Shown: positions 18,375-27,551, counted from the stretch's first letter. The stretch is DNA of 64,000 bases from Shewanella sp. GD04112 (GCF_029835735.1 NZ_JAOEAL010000001.1:1-64000); one strand, 5' to 3'. Notes: generated from the letters alone by a model not told the origin. Translations and numbers: made by a program.

Positions 18375-18555
18375 TGAACATCCCTCTCGTAGCCTAAAGA
18401 ATGAAACGCATCCATGCTTCTTAGCAGTGTCATAATGACGGTCAAATGCGGAGAAGTGCATTAAGGATATTTATCAAGTTAAGTCGAAAACTGCCTGATT
18501 TTCAAATTGAAGCTGAGCAGAAAGGAAGATAATTAAGGCGCTATCGCAAATAAAA

Positions 18556-18577
18556 AAGCCGGAACTGAGTCCGGCTT
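18556..18577 (-). terminator. Rho-independent terminator after fadA
   Basis: On the minus strand AAGCCGGA / TCCGGCTT forms an 8-bp stem followed by a run of T, 22 bases after the fadA stop. Confidence 0.85.
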
Positions 18578-18598
18578 CGAAGGAAGAATCGTTAAGGA

Positions 18599-19762
18599 TT
18601 AAACGCGTTCGAAAACGGTCGCAATACCTTGGCCTAAACCGATACACATAGTCGCTAAACCTAAGGTCGCATCTTTGTGTTCCATCAGGTTGATCAACGT
18701 TGTCGAAATACGTGCACCAGAGCAACCCAGTGGATGGCCAAGTGCGATAGCGCCACCATTGAGGTTGATCTTGTCTTCTACCACATCGAGCAGACCTAGG
18801 TCTTTAACGCAGGGTAGAGACTGAGCTGCGAACGCTTCGTTCAGTTCGATAACATCCAAATCATTGACTGTAATGCCTGCGCGAGCCAGTGCTTTTTGAG
18901 TTGCAGGTACTGGACCGTAACCCATGATTGCCGCGTCACAACCTGCAACCGCCATTGAGCGAATACGGGCACGGATTGGTAGACCTAGAGCGCGTGCTTT
19001 AGATTCTTCCATCACTAACATTGCCGAAGCACCGTCAGATAATGCTGAAGAGGTACCCGCAGTAACAGTACCGTTTGCAGGGTCGAAGACTGGGCGCAGC
19101 GCCGCTAATGATTCCATTGAGGTTTCTGGGCGAATCACTTCATCGTGCAGCACTTTAATCAGTGCGCCGTTAGCATCATGGCCTTCGATGCCATAGATTT
19201 CCTTGGCAAAGCGGCCTTCAACAGTAGCAGCGTGAGCGCGTTGGTGTGAACGCACTGCAAAGGCATCTTGTTGCTCGCGGCTGATGCCGTGAAGCTTACC
19301 TAGCATCTCTGCGGTTAAGCCCATCATGCCAGACGCTTTGGCGACGTTATTGGCTAAACCTGGGTGGAAGTCCACACCATGGTTCATGGGCACGTGGCCC
19401 ATATGTTCAACACCACCGATGATAAAGGTGTCGCCCATGCCAGTCATAATGGCGCGAGCGGCTTGGTGGATGGCTTCCATTGAAGAACCACATAGGCGGT
19501 TGACTGTCACTGCGCCAGCTGTTTTCGGGATACCAGCCAGCAATGATGCGTTACGGGCAATGTTGAAGCCTTGTTCTAGGGTTTGCTGCACGCAGCCCCA
19601 AATAACGTCTTCAATAGTATTGGGATCTAATTGCGGGTTACGCAGTAATAGACCTTTCATTAATTCGGCAGAGAGTGTTTCTGCACGTACATTACGGAAC
19701 ACCCCAGCCTTAGAACGGCCCATAGGAGTACGAATGCAATCTACGATAACAGCTTGTTTCAT
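18599..19762 (-). CDS. fadA: 3-ketoacyl-CoA thiolase FadA
   Basis: Beta subunit of the fatty-acid oxidation complex; it splits 3-ketoacyl-CoA into acetyl-CoA and a shortened acyl-CoA. The 387-residue protein carries the thiolase catalytic set: nucleophile Cys91 (NRLCGSSMEA), His343 (ALGHPLGCSGAR) and Cys373 (MCIGLGQG). It lies 22 bases after fadB on the same strand, forming the usual fadBA operon. A terminator follows directly. Confidence 0.97.
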   Translation of the reverse strand: MKQAVIVDCIRTPMGRSKAGVFRNVRAETLSAELMKGLLLRNPQLDPNTIEDVIWGCVQQTLEQGFNIARNASLLAGIPKTAGAVTVNRLCGSSMEAIHQAARAIMTGMGDTFIIGGVEHMGHVPMNHGVDFHPGLANNVAKASGMMGLTAEMLGKLHGISREQQDAFAVRSHQRAHAATVEGRFAKEIYGIEGHDANGALIKVLHDEVIRPETSMESLAALRPVFDPANGTVTAGTSSALSDGASAMLVMEESKARALGLPIRARIRSMAVAGCDAAIMGYGPVPATQKALARAGITVNDLDVIELNEAFAAQSLPCVKDLGLLDVVEDKINLNGGAIALGHPLGCSGARISTTLINLMEHKDATLGLATMCIGLGQGIATVFERV

Positions 19763-19784
19763 AATTAAATTCCTTTCCCGCTAA

Positions 19785-21935
19785 TTAGGCTTGGTAGTAG
19801 CTACCGTTGTTGGCTGCAAGGGCGCGCATGGCGTCGGTGACTTGATACAAACCACCTAAGTGAGCGTATTTGTCAGCTAAGGCGACAAAGTTCGCTACGC
19901 CCATAGTATCTAAGTAACGGAATACACCACCACGGAATGGAGGGAAACCTAAACCATAGACCAAGCCCATATCCGCTTCGGCAGGTGATGCCACAATGCC
20001 TTCTTCTAAACAGCGAACAGTTTCGATAATCATTGGGATCATAGTGCGGGCGATGATTTCATCCGCATCGAATGCTTTTTGCTCACCAAAGGCGGCTTTA
20101 AGCAGCTCGTAGCTGGTTGGGTCGACATCTTTCTTTGGCTTACCGCGGCTATCCACAGAGTAAGCGTAGAAGCCTTTACCATTCTTCTGACCGAGACGTT
20201 TGTTCTCGAACATCACGTCAATCGCGTCATTGCCGGATTTTCCCATACGATCTGGGAAGCCTTCGGCCATTACCGCTTGCGCGTGGTGACCCGTATCTAG
20301 GCCGACAACGTCTAGCAGGTAAGCTGGGCCCATTGGCCAGCCGAATTGTTTTTCCATCACTTTATCGATAGCGGCAAAGTCGCCACCTTCGGCAAGCAGG
20401 CCGTTAAATCCAGCAAAGTAAGGGAAGAGTACGCGGTTAACGAAGAACCCCGGGCAATCGTTAACAACGATTGGGGTTTTACCCATTTTGCTGGCGTAGG
20501 CAACAACAGATGCGATGGTTTCTTCCGAGCTGTGCTCGCCACGGATAACTTCAACCAATGGCATTTTGTGCACTGGGTTAAAGAAGTGCATACCGCAGAA
20601 ACGCTCAGGTTTCTTCATGCTCTTGGCGAGCAGGTTGATTGAAATGGTTGACGTGTTAGAGGCGATAATCGCATCTTCACTCACGTATTGCTCAACTTCC
20701 GCCAGTACTTGTGCCTTCACTTTTGGATGCTCAACGACGGCTTCGACAACCACGTCAGCATGTTTAACTGGAGCATAGTCTAGGGCTGGAGTGATGTTGT
20801 TCAGCACTTTAGCCATTTTTTCTGGGGTAGAGCGGCCGCGAGCAACTTGCGCAGATAACAGTTTTGCGGCTTCGCCTAAACCTAAATCTAATGCTGGTTG
20901 AGCGATATCCTTCATCACGATTGGCGTGCCTTTGCTGGCGCTTTGGTAAGCGATACCGCCACCCATGATACCTGCACCTAATACGGCGGCGCTTTTCACA
21001 TCTTTAGCGAGCTTGCCCGCTTTCTTAGCCTTGCCTTTTACTAATTGGTCATTCAAGAAGATACCGATCAACGCTTTGGCTACATCGGTTTTTGCTAACT
21101 TGATAAATGCTTGATGCTCAATTTGCAGTGCGTCGGCGCGGCCTTTGGTCGCAGCTTGTTCGACTACGCTGACAGCCGCCATCGGTGCAGGGTAGTGTTT
21201 ACCCGCCACCGCAAACACCATGCCTTTAGCCGTAGTGAAAGACATCATGGCTTCGAGTTTTGGTAAGGTCAGTGGTGACATCTTACGTTGGCGACGGGCT
21301 TGCCAATCAAGCTTTTCTGCAACTGCATCTTTTAGCATTTGAATGGCAGCGGCTTCTAAAGCCTCTGGCGCAACAACGGCGTCAACCGCACCTACTTTTA
21401 AGGCATCTTCTGGACGTTGATCTTTACCCGTGGTGATCCACTCAAGGGCGTTATCAGCACCAATTACACGTGGTAAACGCACTGTGCCACCAAAGCCTGG
21501 GATAATACCTAGTTTGGTTTCGGGTAGACCGATTTTGGCTGTGGTGTCGGCGATACGGAAATCCGTTGCCAGAATAGTTTCACAACCGCCGCCTAAGGCG
21601 AAACCTTTAATCGCTGAAGCGGTTGGGAAAGGTAAATCTTCGAGTTTGTTGAATACGGCGTTGGCCTGTTCAACCCAAGAGAGCAGTACCGCATCATCCT
21701 GTGCGAATAAGCCTAAAAATTCAGTAATGTCGGCACCCACGATAAAGGTATCTTTACCTGAGGTCAGCACTAAGGCCTGAATGTTTGATTGTTGTTTAAT
21801 GCTGTCTAATGCGGCATCTAGTGAGGCGAGTGTTTCTCTGTCGAATTTGTTCACCGAACCGGGTGCGTTAAAGCACAGCTTGGCAATATTATCCTCGAGT
21901 AACTCAACCTGAATTGTAGGACTTTGGTAGATCAT
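19785..21935 (-). CDS. fadB: Fatty-acid oxidation complex alpha subunit FadB
   Basis: Multifunctional beta-oxidation enzyme with enoyl-CoA hydratase/isomerase activity in the N-terminal third and 3-hydroxyacyl-CoA dehydrogenase activity in the C-terminal part. The 716-residue protein shows the crotonase motif GFALGGGCETILATD near 110, the NAD-binding GAGIMGGGIAYQSA near 320 and the dehydrogenase segments GMHFFNPVHKMPLVEVI and DCPGFFVNRVLFPY. It assembles with FadA. The 443-base region upstream, shared with divergent pepQ, holds a PsrA-like dyad (22080-22095) and a single FadR-like half-site. Confidence 0.97.
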   Translation of the reverse strand: MIYQSPTIQVELLEDNIAKLCFNAPGSVNKFDRETLASLDAALDSIKQQSNIQALVLTSGKDTFIVGADITEFLGLFAQDDAVLLSWVEQANAVFNKLEDLPFPTASAIKGFALGGGCETILATDFRIADTTAKIGLPETKLGIIPGFGGTVRLPRVIGADNALEWITTGKDQRPEDALKVGAVDAVVAPEALEAAAIQMLKDAVAEKLDWQARRQRKMSPLTLPKLEAMMSFTTAKGMVFAVAGKHYPAPMAAVSVVEQAATKGRADALQIEHQAFIKLAKTDVAKALIGIFLNDQLVKGKAKKAGKLAKDVKSAAVLGAGIMGGGIAYQSASKGTPIVMKDIAQPALDLGLGEAAKLLSAQVARGRSTPEKMAKVLNNITPALDYAPVKHADVVVEAVVEHPKVKAQVLAEVEQYVSEDAIIASNTSTISINLLAKSMKKPERFCGMHFFNPVHKMPLVEVIRGEHSSEETIASVVAYASKMGKTPIVVNDCPGFFVNRVLFPYFAGFNGLLAEGGDFAAIDKVMEKQFGWPMGPAYLLDVVGLDTGHHAQAVMAEGFPDRMGKSGNDAIDVMFENKRLGQKNGKGFYAYSVDSRGKPKKDVDPTSYELLKAAFGEQKAFDADEIIARTMIPMIIETVRCLEEGIVASPAEADMGLVYGLGFPPFRGGVFRYLDTMGVANFVALADKYAHLGGLYQVTDAMRALAANNGSYYQA

Positions 21936-22079
21936 TGCTTGCTTCCTTTTGGCTTAAAAGTGATACCCACCATTATCTGTTGGTGTTAGTACGACTCTCT
22001 ATCTCACAGCAGCTTCGGCCATCATTTGACCAGTTGTGTGCCAGTGTGCTTCGAAATTCGATAAATTACAACACCCAAT

Positions 22080-22095
22080 TTAAACGACTGTTTAA
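22080..22095. promoter_or_regulatory. PsrA-like operator upstream of fadBA
   Basis: TTAAAC-GACT-GTTTAA is an inverted repeat 145 bases upstream of fadB. It resembles the AAAC-N(2-4)-GTTT dyad bound by PsrA-type TetR repressors of fatty-acid oxidation genes in gammaproteobacteria. The assignment is by pattern only. Confidence 0.45.
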
Positions 22096-22269
22096 TTTCT
22101 TGTCGGCTAGAGTGAATTTTCAGCTTTGTGATACACTGCACAAAGTGTAGAAGTGCCAGATTACGCCAAAGAGTACGTGGTGGGAATTTGTACTTTAGCG
22201 GTATTACTCGCTGGCTAAATGGATAATTTTATTTTTAGAATTAAAAGCATAGGCTTAAATCGAGAATTT

Positions 22270-22298
22270 GCTAACCTGTGAAATCACAGGGTGTTAGC
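22270..22298. other. Inverted repeat upstream of pepQ
   Basis: GCTAAC (22270-22275) and GTTAGC (22293-22298) enclose CTGTG-AAAT-CACAG (22276-22289). The two-storey dyad sits 80 bases upstream of pepQ, in the fadB/pepQ intergenic region of 443 bases. It could be an operator or a leader hairpin; its function is unknown. Confidence 0.45.
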
Positions 22299-22378
22299 GA
22301 AGGAAAACACTGAGCCTGTATGGCTCTGTCAGATTTGCGTTTTTTTTATTAACTATCGTTCATTACAGGATATGACAC

Positions 22379-23698
22379 ATGGATCACTTGGCTCATCACT
22401 ATCATGCCCACATCGCCGAGCTTAATCGTCGAGTCGCTGAAATTGTATCGCGTGAAGCATTATCAGGTTTAGTGATCCACTCGGGTCAGCCACATCGAAT
22501 GTTTTTGGACGACATTAATTACCCTTTTAAAGCCAATCCCCACTTCAAGGCTTGGTTACCCGTGTTGGATAACCCTAACTGCTGGTTAGTGGTGAACGGT
22601 CGCGATAAGCCGCAACTGATTTTTTATCGCCCAGTGGATTTTTGGCATAAAGTGTCTGACGTTCCGGAGATGTTCTGGACTGAGCATTTTGAGATCAAGT
22701 TGCTCACTAAGGCCGATAAAGTTGCCGAGCTATTGCCTAGCGATATCGCCAACTGGGCGTATTTGGGTGAGCATTTAGATGTGGCTGAGGTGCTGGGTTT
22801 CACTAGTCGCAATCCTGACTCTGTGATGAGCTATCTGCATTTCCACCGTACTACTAAAACCGAATATGAACTCGAATGTATGCGCCGTGCGAACCAGATT
22901 GCGGTGCAAGGGCATTTAGCGGCAAAAAATGCCTTCTATAACGGTGCGAGCGAGTTTGAAATTCAGCAGCAGTATTTATCTGCCGTGGGACAGGGCGAGA
23001 ACGAAGTACCCTACGGTAATATCATTGCTTTAAACCAAAATGCGGCGATTTTGCATTACACCGCGCTTGAGCATCAAAATCCGGCGCGCCGCTTATCTTT
23101 TTTAATCGATGCGGGTGCCAGTTACTTTGGCTATGCGTCGGATATCACGCGTACCTATGCGTTTGAGAAGAATCGCTTCGATGAATTAATCACTGCCATG
23201 AACAAAGCGCAGCTCGAACTGATCGATATGATGCGCCCGGGCGTGCGTTATCCCGATTTACACTTGGCGACCCATGGCAAAGTCGCGCAAATGCTGTTGG
23301 ATTTTGAGTTAGCCACGGGCGATGCCCAAGGCTTAGTCGACCAAGGCATTACCAGCGCCTTCTTCCCCCACGGACTCGGCCATATGCTAGGCTTGCAAGT
23401 GCATGATGTGGGTGGTTTTGCCTTCGATGAACGTGGCACCCATATTCCGGCCCCTGAGGCCCATCCATTCCTGCGTTGCACCCGCATTTTAGCACCAAAC
23501 CAAGTGCTAACGATGGAGCCAGGTTTGTACATTATCGACACGTTACTCAATGAGCTAAAACAAGATAGCCGTGGCCAGCAAATTAATTGGCGCACCGTTG
23601 ATGAGCTGCGACCTTTCGGCGGTATTCGTATCGAGGACAATGTGATTGTGCATCTAGATAGAAACGAAAATATGACCCGCGAACTGGGCTTAGCGTGA
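22379..23698 (+). CDS. pepQ: Xaa-Pro dipeptidase
   Basis: Cytosolic dimetal hydrolase that cleaves dipeptides with C-terminal proline; members also hydrolyse organophosphate triesters. The 439-residue protein has an N-terminal creatinase-like domain and a C-terminal pita-bread fold. The metal ligands are visible in IDAGASYFGYASDITRTY, HGLGHMLGLQVHD, MEPGLYI and GIRIEDN. It is divergent from fadBA and heads the conserved pepQ-yigZ-trkH-hemG order known from enteric genomes. Confidence 0.95.
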   Translation: MDHLAHHYHAHIAELNRRVAEIVSREALSGLVIHSGQPHRMFLDDINYPFKANPHFKAWLPVLDNPNCWLVVNGRDKPQLIFYRPVDFWHKVSDVPEMFWTEHFEIKLLTKADKVAELLPSDIANWAYLGEHLDVAEVLGFTSRNPDSVMSYLHFHRTTKTEYELECMRRANQIAVQGHLAAKNAFYNGASEFEIQQQYLSAVGQGENEVPYGNIIALNQNAAILHYTALEHQNPARRLSFLIDAGASYFGYASDITRTYAFEKNRFDELITAMNKAQLELIDMMRPGVRYPDLHLATHGKVAQMLLDFELATGDAQGLVDQGITSAFFPHGLGHMLGLQVHDVGGFAFDERGTHIPAPEAHPFLRCTRILAPNQVLTMEPGLYIIDTLLNELKQDSRGQQINWRTVDELRPFGGIRIEDNVIVHLDRNENMTRELGLA

Positions 23699-23713
23699 GT
23701 TTAGGGAGAGCGA

Positions 23714-24328
23714 GTGCTCGAAAGTTATCTGATACCGAGTGAAAATGTGCAGATAGAAGAAGAGATAAAGCATAGCCGCTTTATCTCTTTTCTATTTCAT
23801 TGTGCTAGTTTAGAACAACTGAAGTTAGTACTTACTGACATAAAGCGAGATTATCCCGGCGCCAGCCATTACTGCTATGCCTTTATCGCTGGAGCGCCTA
23901 ACGACAGCATTGCCATCGGTTCGAGTGACGATGGTGAGCCAGCGGGCAGCGCAGGTCGTCCAATGCTCGCAGTATTGCAAGGTGCGAATATTGGTGAAGT
24001 CGGTGCCGTGGTGGTGCGTTTCTATGGTGGTACTAAGTTAGGCGTGGGCGGTTTAGTGCGTGCCTATACCTCGGGATTACGCCAGGGGTTAGGGCAATTG
24101 CCGACGCGAGTGAAGCAATTACGTTATCCGGCAAAACTGCATTGTGATTACACCCAATTAAGGGATGTTGAGCATCTACTGCAGCAGTTAGACGCGGTGA
24201 TCATCGATAAACAATTTGCCGAAGCCGTTGATATCCATTTTGAAATAGGCAAACAGCAGCAGGGCATATTGAATGAATCGTTGGCAACTTTGAGTCAGGG
24301 CATCCTGCGCGCAGAGTTTGAGCTGTGA
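23714..24328 (+). CDS. yigZ: IMPACT/YigZ family protein
   Basis: 204-residue protein with an N-terminal UPF0029/IMPACT domain (SHYCYAFIAG, DDGEPAGSAGRPML, VVRFYGGTKLGVGGLVRAY) and a C-terminal DUF1949 ferredoxin-like domain. Its biochemical role is not established; eukaryotic IMPACT proteins act on translation control. It starts at GTG 23714, 15 bases after pepQ, with GGGAGAGCGA as the ribosome-binding region, and belongs to the pepQ-yigZ-trkH-hemG unit. Confidence 0.9.
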   Translation: MLESYLIPSENVQIEEEIKHSRFISFLFHCASLEQLKLVLTDIKRDYPGASHYCYAFIAGAPNDSIAIGSSDDGEPAGSAGRPMLAVLQGANIGEVGAVVVRFYGGTKLGVGGLVRAYTSGLRQGLGQLPTRVKQLRYPAKLHCDYTQLRDVEHLLQQLDAVIIDKQFAEAVDIHFEIGKQQQGILNESLATLSQGILRAEFEL

Positions 24329-24405
24329 TGCCTGCGTAAATTATGCCAAAATATGCAAAATGCTGAAAATACCTTTGCAGCCAATGGAATAATTGAACAA
24401 GCGGA

Positions 24406-25863
24406 ATGCAATACAAAACCATAATAAGAATCATAGGTCTGCTAATTGGCCTGTTCTCCATCACTATGCTGCCGCCAGCCTTAATTGCCATTTGGTATAA
24501 CGATGGCGGTGGTACTGCGTTTATTCAGGCATTTTTTGTCAGCTTATTTATCGGTTTTTGGCTCTGGTACCCTAATCGTCGCTGCAAAGAGGAATTGCGA
24601 ACCCGCGAGGGGTTTCTGATTGTGGTCCTGTTCTGGACCGTTCTTGGCTCCATTGGTGCCTTACCTTTTATCTTCTCAAGCCAACCCGATCTCAGCTGGA
24701 CCGACAGTTTTTTCGAATCCTTCTCCGCACTGACCACCACGGGAGCCACAGTCATTGTCGGGCTGGACTCCTTGCCTAAGGCCATTCTGTTTTATCGGCA
24801 TATGCTGCAATGGCTCGGCGGTATGGGGATCATCGTTTTAGCCGTGGCGATTCTGCCAGTGCTTGGGGTTGGGGGCATGCAGCTGTATCGCGCCGAGATC
24901 CCGGGGCCCGTGAAGGACAGTAAGATGACGCCGAGGATTGCCGAAACGGCTAAGGCGTTATGGTACATCTATCTATTGCTAACCATTGCCTGTGCGGGCG
25001 CTTATTGGCTGGCGGGGATGAGCGTATTCGATGCCGTGTGTCACTCGTTTTCGACCATCGCCATCGGGGGCTTTTCGACCCACGATGCCAGTATGGGATA
25101 CTTCGACAGCTCAGTGATCAACCTGATTTGTGTGTTCTTTTTGATTGTCTCAGCGGTGAACTTTAGCGTGCACTTTGCGGCATTTTCCCGCCGCGGGATC
25201 AATTTTAGAGTCTATTTTCGAGATACCGAGTTCAAGATGCTGGTGGCGATTCAGCTGGTGTTAACGGCGATTTGCTTCTTAACCCTTTATCACTCAGGGA
25301 TTTATGACTCGCCAGAAGAAACCTTAGATCACGCCTTATTCCAAGCTGTTTCGGTAGCGACGACTGCCGGCTTTGGTACCGAAAGCTTCCATATGTGGCC
25401 GCTGTTCCTGCCGATTCTGTTGATCTTCTCAAGCTTTATCGGTGGGTGTGGTGGTTCAACTGCGGGCGGGATTAAGGTGATCCGGGTTATCCTGCTGCTG
25501 TTGCAAGGTTCACGCGAACTTAAGCGTCTCGTTCACCCGAAGGCGATGTTCTCGATTCGTATCGGCTCCAAGGCGTTACCTGACCGGGTTGTCGATGCCG
25601 TGTGGGGATTTTTCTCCGCCTACGCCTTAGTCTTTGTGCTGTGTATGTTAGCACTGATGGCCATGGGGCTGGATGATATTACCGCCTTTAGTGCCACGGC
25701 GGCCTGCTTAAATAACCTAGGTCCGGGTCTTGGGGAGGTAGCAAGTAACTACGCCAGTATTGGTGATGGAGCCAAATGGGTGCTGGTGGTAGCCATGTTA
25801 TTTGGTCGCCTCGAAGTCTTTACCTTGTTGATTTTGTTCACGCCAACTTTCTGGAGGGATTAA
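24406..25863 (+). CDS. trkH: Trk-type potassium uptake protein TrkH (copy 1)
   Basis: Inner-membrane K+ channel-like subunit, 485 residues, with about ten hydrophobic segments arranged as four M1-P-M2 repeats. Pore-loop selectivity regions are recognisable: SALTTTGATVI, STIAIGGFSTH, VATTAGFGTES and NNLGPGLG. It works with the cytosolic NAD-binding regulator TrkA, which is encoded at 29006-30415. It lies in the yigZ-trkH-hemG unit, and its stop is one base from the hemG start, so the two are translationally linked. A second TrkH is encoded at 27552-28994. Confidence 0.94.
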   Translation: MQYKTIIRIIGLLIGLFSITMLPPALIAIWYNDGGGTAFIQAFFVSLFIGFWLWYPNRRCKEELRTREGFLIVVLFWTVLGSIGALPFIFSSQPDLSWTDSFFESFSALTTTGATVIVGLDSLPKAILFYRHMLQWLGGMGIIVLAVAILPVLGVGGMQLYRAEIPGPVKDSKMTPRIAETAKALWYIYLLLTIACAGAYWLAGMSVFDAVCHSFSTIAIGGFSTHDASMGYFDSSVINLICVFFLIVSAVNFSVHFAAFSRRGINFRVYFRDTEFKMLVAIQLVLTAICFLTLYHSGIYDSPEETLDHALFQAVSVATTAGFGTESFHMWPLFLPILLIFSSFIGGCGGSTAGGIKVIRVILLLLQGSRELKRLVHPKAMFSIRIGSKALPDRVVDAVWGFFSAYALVFVLCMLALMAMGLDDITAFSATAACLNNLGPGLGEVASNYASIGDGAKWVLVVAMLFGRLEVFTLLILFTPTFWRD

Positions 25864-25864
25864 C

Positions 25865-26389
25865 ATGCAGACACTAATCATCTATTCGACAATCGATGGT
25901 CAAACACTGGAAATCTGCCGCAAAATCAAAACGCTTGCCGAACAAGCGGGTGAGCAGGTGTCTTTAGTGACCTTAGAACAGGCCGAAGCCTTAAGCCTTG
26001 CCGATTTCGATAAAGTGTTGATTGGTGCGAGCATTCGCTATGGCAAACATAGGCCCGATCTCTACCAGTTTGTGAATCGTAACCATGCGGTGCTGGACAG
26101 TAAAATCAACGGCTTTTTTACTGTGAATGTAGTGGCGCGTAAGCCATTAAAGAACACGCCAGAAACCAATCCTTATATGCAAAAGTTCCTCAAATTATCC
26201 CTGTGGCAACCCCAGCAATTGGCAGTGTTTGCGGGCAAGATTGATTACCCTAAATACGGTTTATTCGACCGCACTATGATCCGCTTCATCATGTGGATGA
26301 CAAAGGGACCAACCGATCTGAAGGGCACCTTCGAGTTTACCGACTGGAGTAAAGTCGAAGCCTTTGGGGCACACTTTAGCAAGCTGTAA
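25865..26389 (+). CDS. hemG: Menaquinone-dependent protoporphyrinogen IX dehydrogenase HemG (copy 1)
   Basis: Flavodoxin-like enzyme that oxidises protoporphyrinogen IX to protoporphyrin IX, passing electrons to quinone, in haem synthesis. The 174-residue protein has the FMN phosphate loop STIDGQTLEI at about 8-17 and the HemG-type loop FTVNVVARKPLKNTPETN, which distinguishes it from electron-carrying flavodoxins. It directly follows trkH, as in E. coli. A bidirectional terminator follows. A paralogue with the same landmarks is encoded at 26951-27505. Confidence 0.93.
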   Translation: MQTLIIYSTIDGQTLEICRKIKTLAEQAGEQVSLVTLEQAEALSLADFDKVLIGASIRYGKHRPDLYQFVNRNHAVLDSKINGFFTVNVVARKPLKNTPETNPYMQKFLKLSLWQPQQLAVFAGKIDYPKYGLFDRTMIRFIMWMTKGPTDLKGTFEFTDWSKVEAFGAHFSKL

Positions 26390-26396
26390 AAATGAT

Positions 26397-26426
26397 AAAG
26401 CCCTAGTCTCAGCTAGGGCTTTATTG
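26397..26426. terminator. Bidirectional terminator hemG / ArsR-type gene
   Basis: AAAGCCCTAG / CTAGGGCTTT is a 10-bp stem with a 6-base loop, ending in TTATTGTT, between the convergent hemG and ArsR-type regulator genes. Confidence 0.85.
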
Positions 26427-26443
26427 TTACTGCATGACAGGAT

Positions 26444-26752
26444 TTATACGGCGCAGTAACGGCTGTGGAGAATCGAAATCACTTGGGTGACTTGCTCATT
26501 CTTAAGCTTGTAATACACAATCTGCGAGCTCTTACGGGTATCGACTAAGTCTTCGGCTCTCAACACCGCCAAATGCTGTGATAGCGCCGATTGGCTTAAG
26601 GGCACAGTTTCATTCAGCTCGGTTACACTCAGCTCTTTATCCAGCAATAGGCACAAAATCATTAAGCGATAAGGATTCGCTATGGCTTTGAGCCATTTAG
26701 CCGCACTTTCCGCATTCGTTACCATTGCATTTACATCAATATCATTTTGCAT
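26444..26752 (-). CDS. ArsR-family regulator with a two-cysteine (persulfide-sensor-like) pattern
   Basis: Winged-helix repressor of 102 residues; the recognition helix lies in PLSQSALSQHLAVLRAEDLV (51-70). The usual arsenic motif ELCVC is absent and reads ELSVT. The only cysteines are Cys34 and Cys100, 66 residues apart. This is the spacing of the dithiol pair in SqrR/BigR/HlyU sulfide- or redox-responsive regulators, so a reactive-sulfur or redox sensor is more likely than a metal sensor. It is divergent from the second hemG across 198 bases, which it may control. Confidence 0.85.
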   Translation of the reverse strand: MQNDIDVNAMVTNAESAAKWLKAIANPYRLMILCLLLDKELSVTELNETVPLSQSALSQHLAVLRAEDLVDTRKSSQIVYYKLKNEQVTQVISILHSRYCAV

Positions 26753-26950
26753 AAGGTACTCACTTTATCGCTTTTGATTAGATAATTCTAATTGAAGGTG
26801 TTTCTATACGCAATCATACTGCTCGGCAATTCAGATCTCAATTTTTGCATTTCAGAATATGAGACAACGCTGATTTGTGATCCTATCAGGGGTTTATTTA
26901 ACCAATGATTGCCACAATGGTGACATACTTTTACTGAACGGGAATACCCC

Positions 26951-27505
26951 ATGACACGCATTCTGGTGCTTTATTTTACCCGTGGTGGCCATACGGCCAA
27001 GATAGCGAATGCGATTGCGCAGCAATTAACCCTGCGTGGTGCCAAGGTTGACTTGGTGGATATCAATAGTGCGGCGGCCACCAGAATTAACTGGCCCGAT
27101 TATCAGCTGGTGGCGCTAGGGGCTTGTGTGCTCTATGGCACCTACGATAAGAGCGTATTCCAATTTATTGAGCAGAATGCGCCAGCTTTGAGTGCGTTGC
27201 CAAACAGTTTCTTCTGTGTCAACGTGGTGGCGCGTAATCCGGAGAAACGCATCCCTGAGAACAACAAATACCTGCAAAAATTCATCGCCTTATCACCTTG
27301 GACTCCCGCCGATTTGAAGATTATCGCCGGTAAGGTGGATTACCCCTCGTGGCCTTGGTACGACAGACTAATGATCCAGCTGATTATGAAAATCACCAAA
27401 GGACCAACGGACCCTAAGGCGGTGATCGATTATACCGACTGGGAAGATGTGAAGGTCTATGCCGACCATTTGCTGACCTTGGCTGAGGTTGCTGAACCCG
27501 CCTAA
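26951..27505 (+). CDS. hemG: HemG-like protoporphyrinogen dehydrogenase (copy 2)
   Basis: Flavodoxin-fold protein of 184 residues, clearly paralogous to the HemG at 25865. They share the phosphate-binding loop near residue 10 (YFTRGGHTAKIA), the loop FCVNVVARNPEKRIPENNKY and the C-terminal KGPTDPKAVIDYTDW. It should therefore also oxidise protoporphyrinogen IX or act as a close quinone-linked flavoprotein. It stands between the divergent ArsR-type gene and the convergent second trkH, and is followed by a strong terminator. Whether both copies serve haem synthesis cannot be decided from sequence. Confidence 0.85.
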   Translation: MTRILVLYFTRGGHTAKIANAIAQQLTLRGAKVDLVDINSAAATRINWPDYQLVALGACVLYGTYDKSVFQFIEQNAPALSALPNSFFCVNVVARNPEKRIPENNKYLQKFIALSPWTPADLKIIAGKVDYPSWPWYDRLMIQLIMKITKGPTDPKAVIDYTDWEDVKVYADHLLTLAEVAEPA

Positions 27506-27506
27506 T

Positions 27507-27533
27507 AAAAATGCGCTCTGTGAGCGCATTTTT
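27507..27533. terminator. Bidirectional terminator hemG-2 / trkH-2
   Basis: AAAAATGCGCTC / GAGCGCATTTTT is a perfect 12-bp stem with a TGT loop, flanked by A- and T-runs, between convergent genes. Confidence 0.9.
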
Positions 27534-27551
27534 AGTTTTTGATTGATACGA

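Noticed and set aside
21466..21480. Possible further parS around TTACACGTGGTAA in fadB
   Set aside because: Only the CACGTG core agrees; the flanking TGTT/AACA bases are absent.
22028..22035. Full FadR operator upstream of fadB
   Set aside because: Only one half (GACCAGTT) is present; the other eight bases do not match.
22276..22289. CTGTGAAATCACAG as a CRP site
   Set aside because: CRP half-sites need six bases between TGTGA and TCACA; here there are two.
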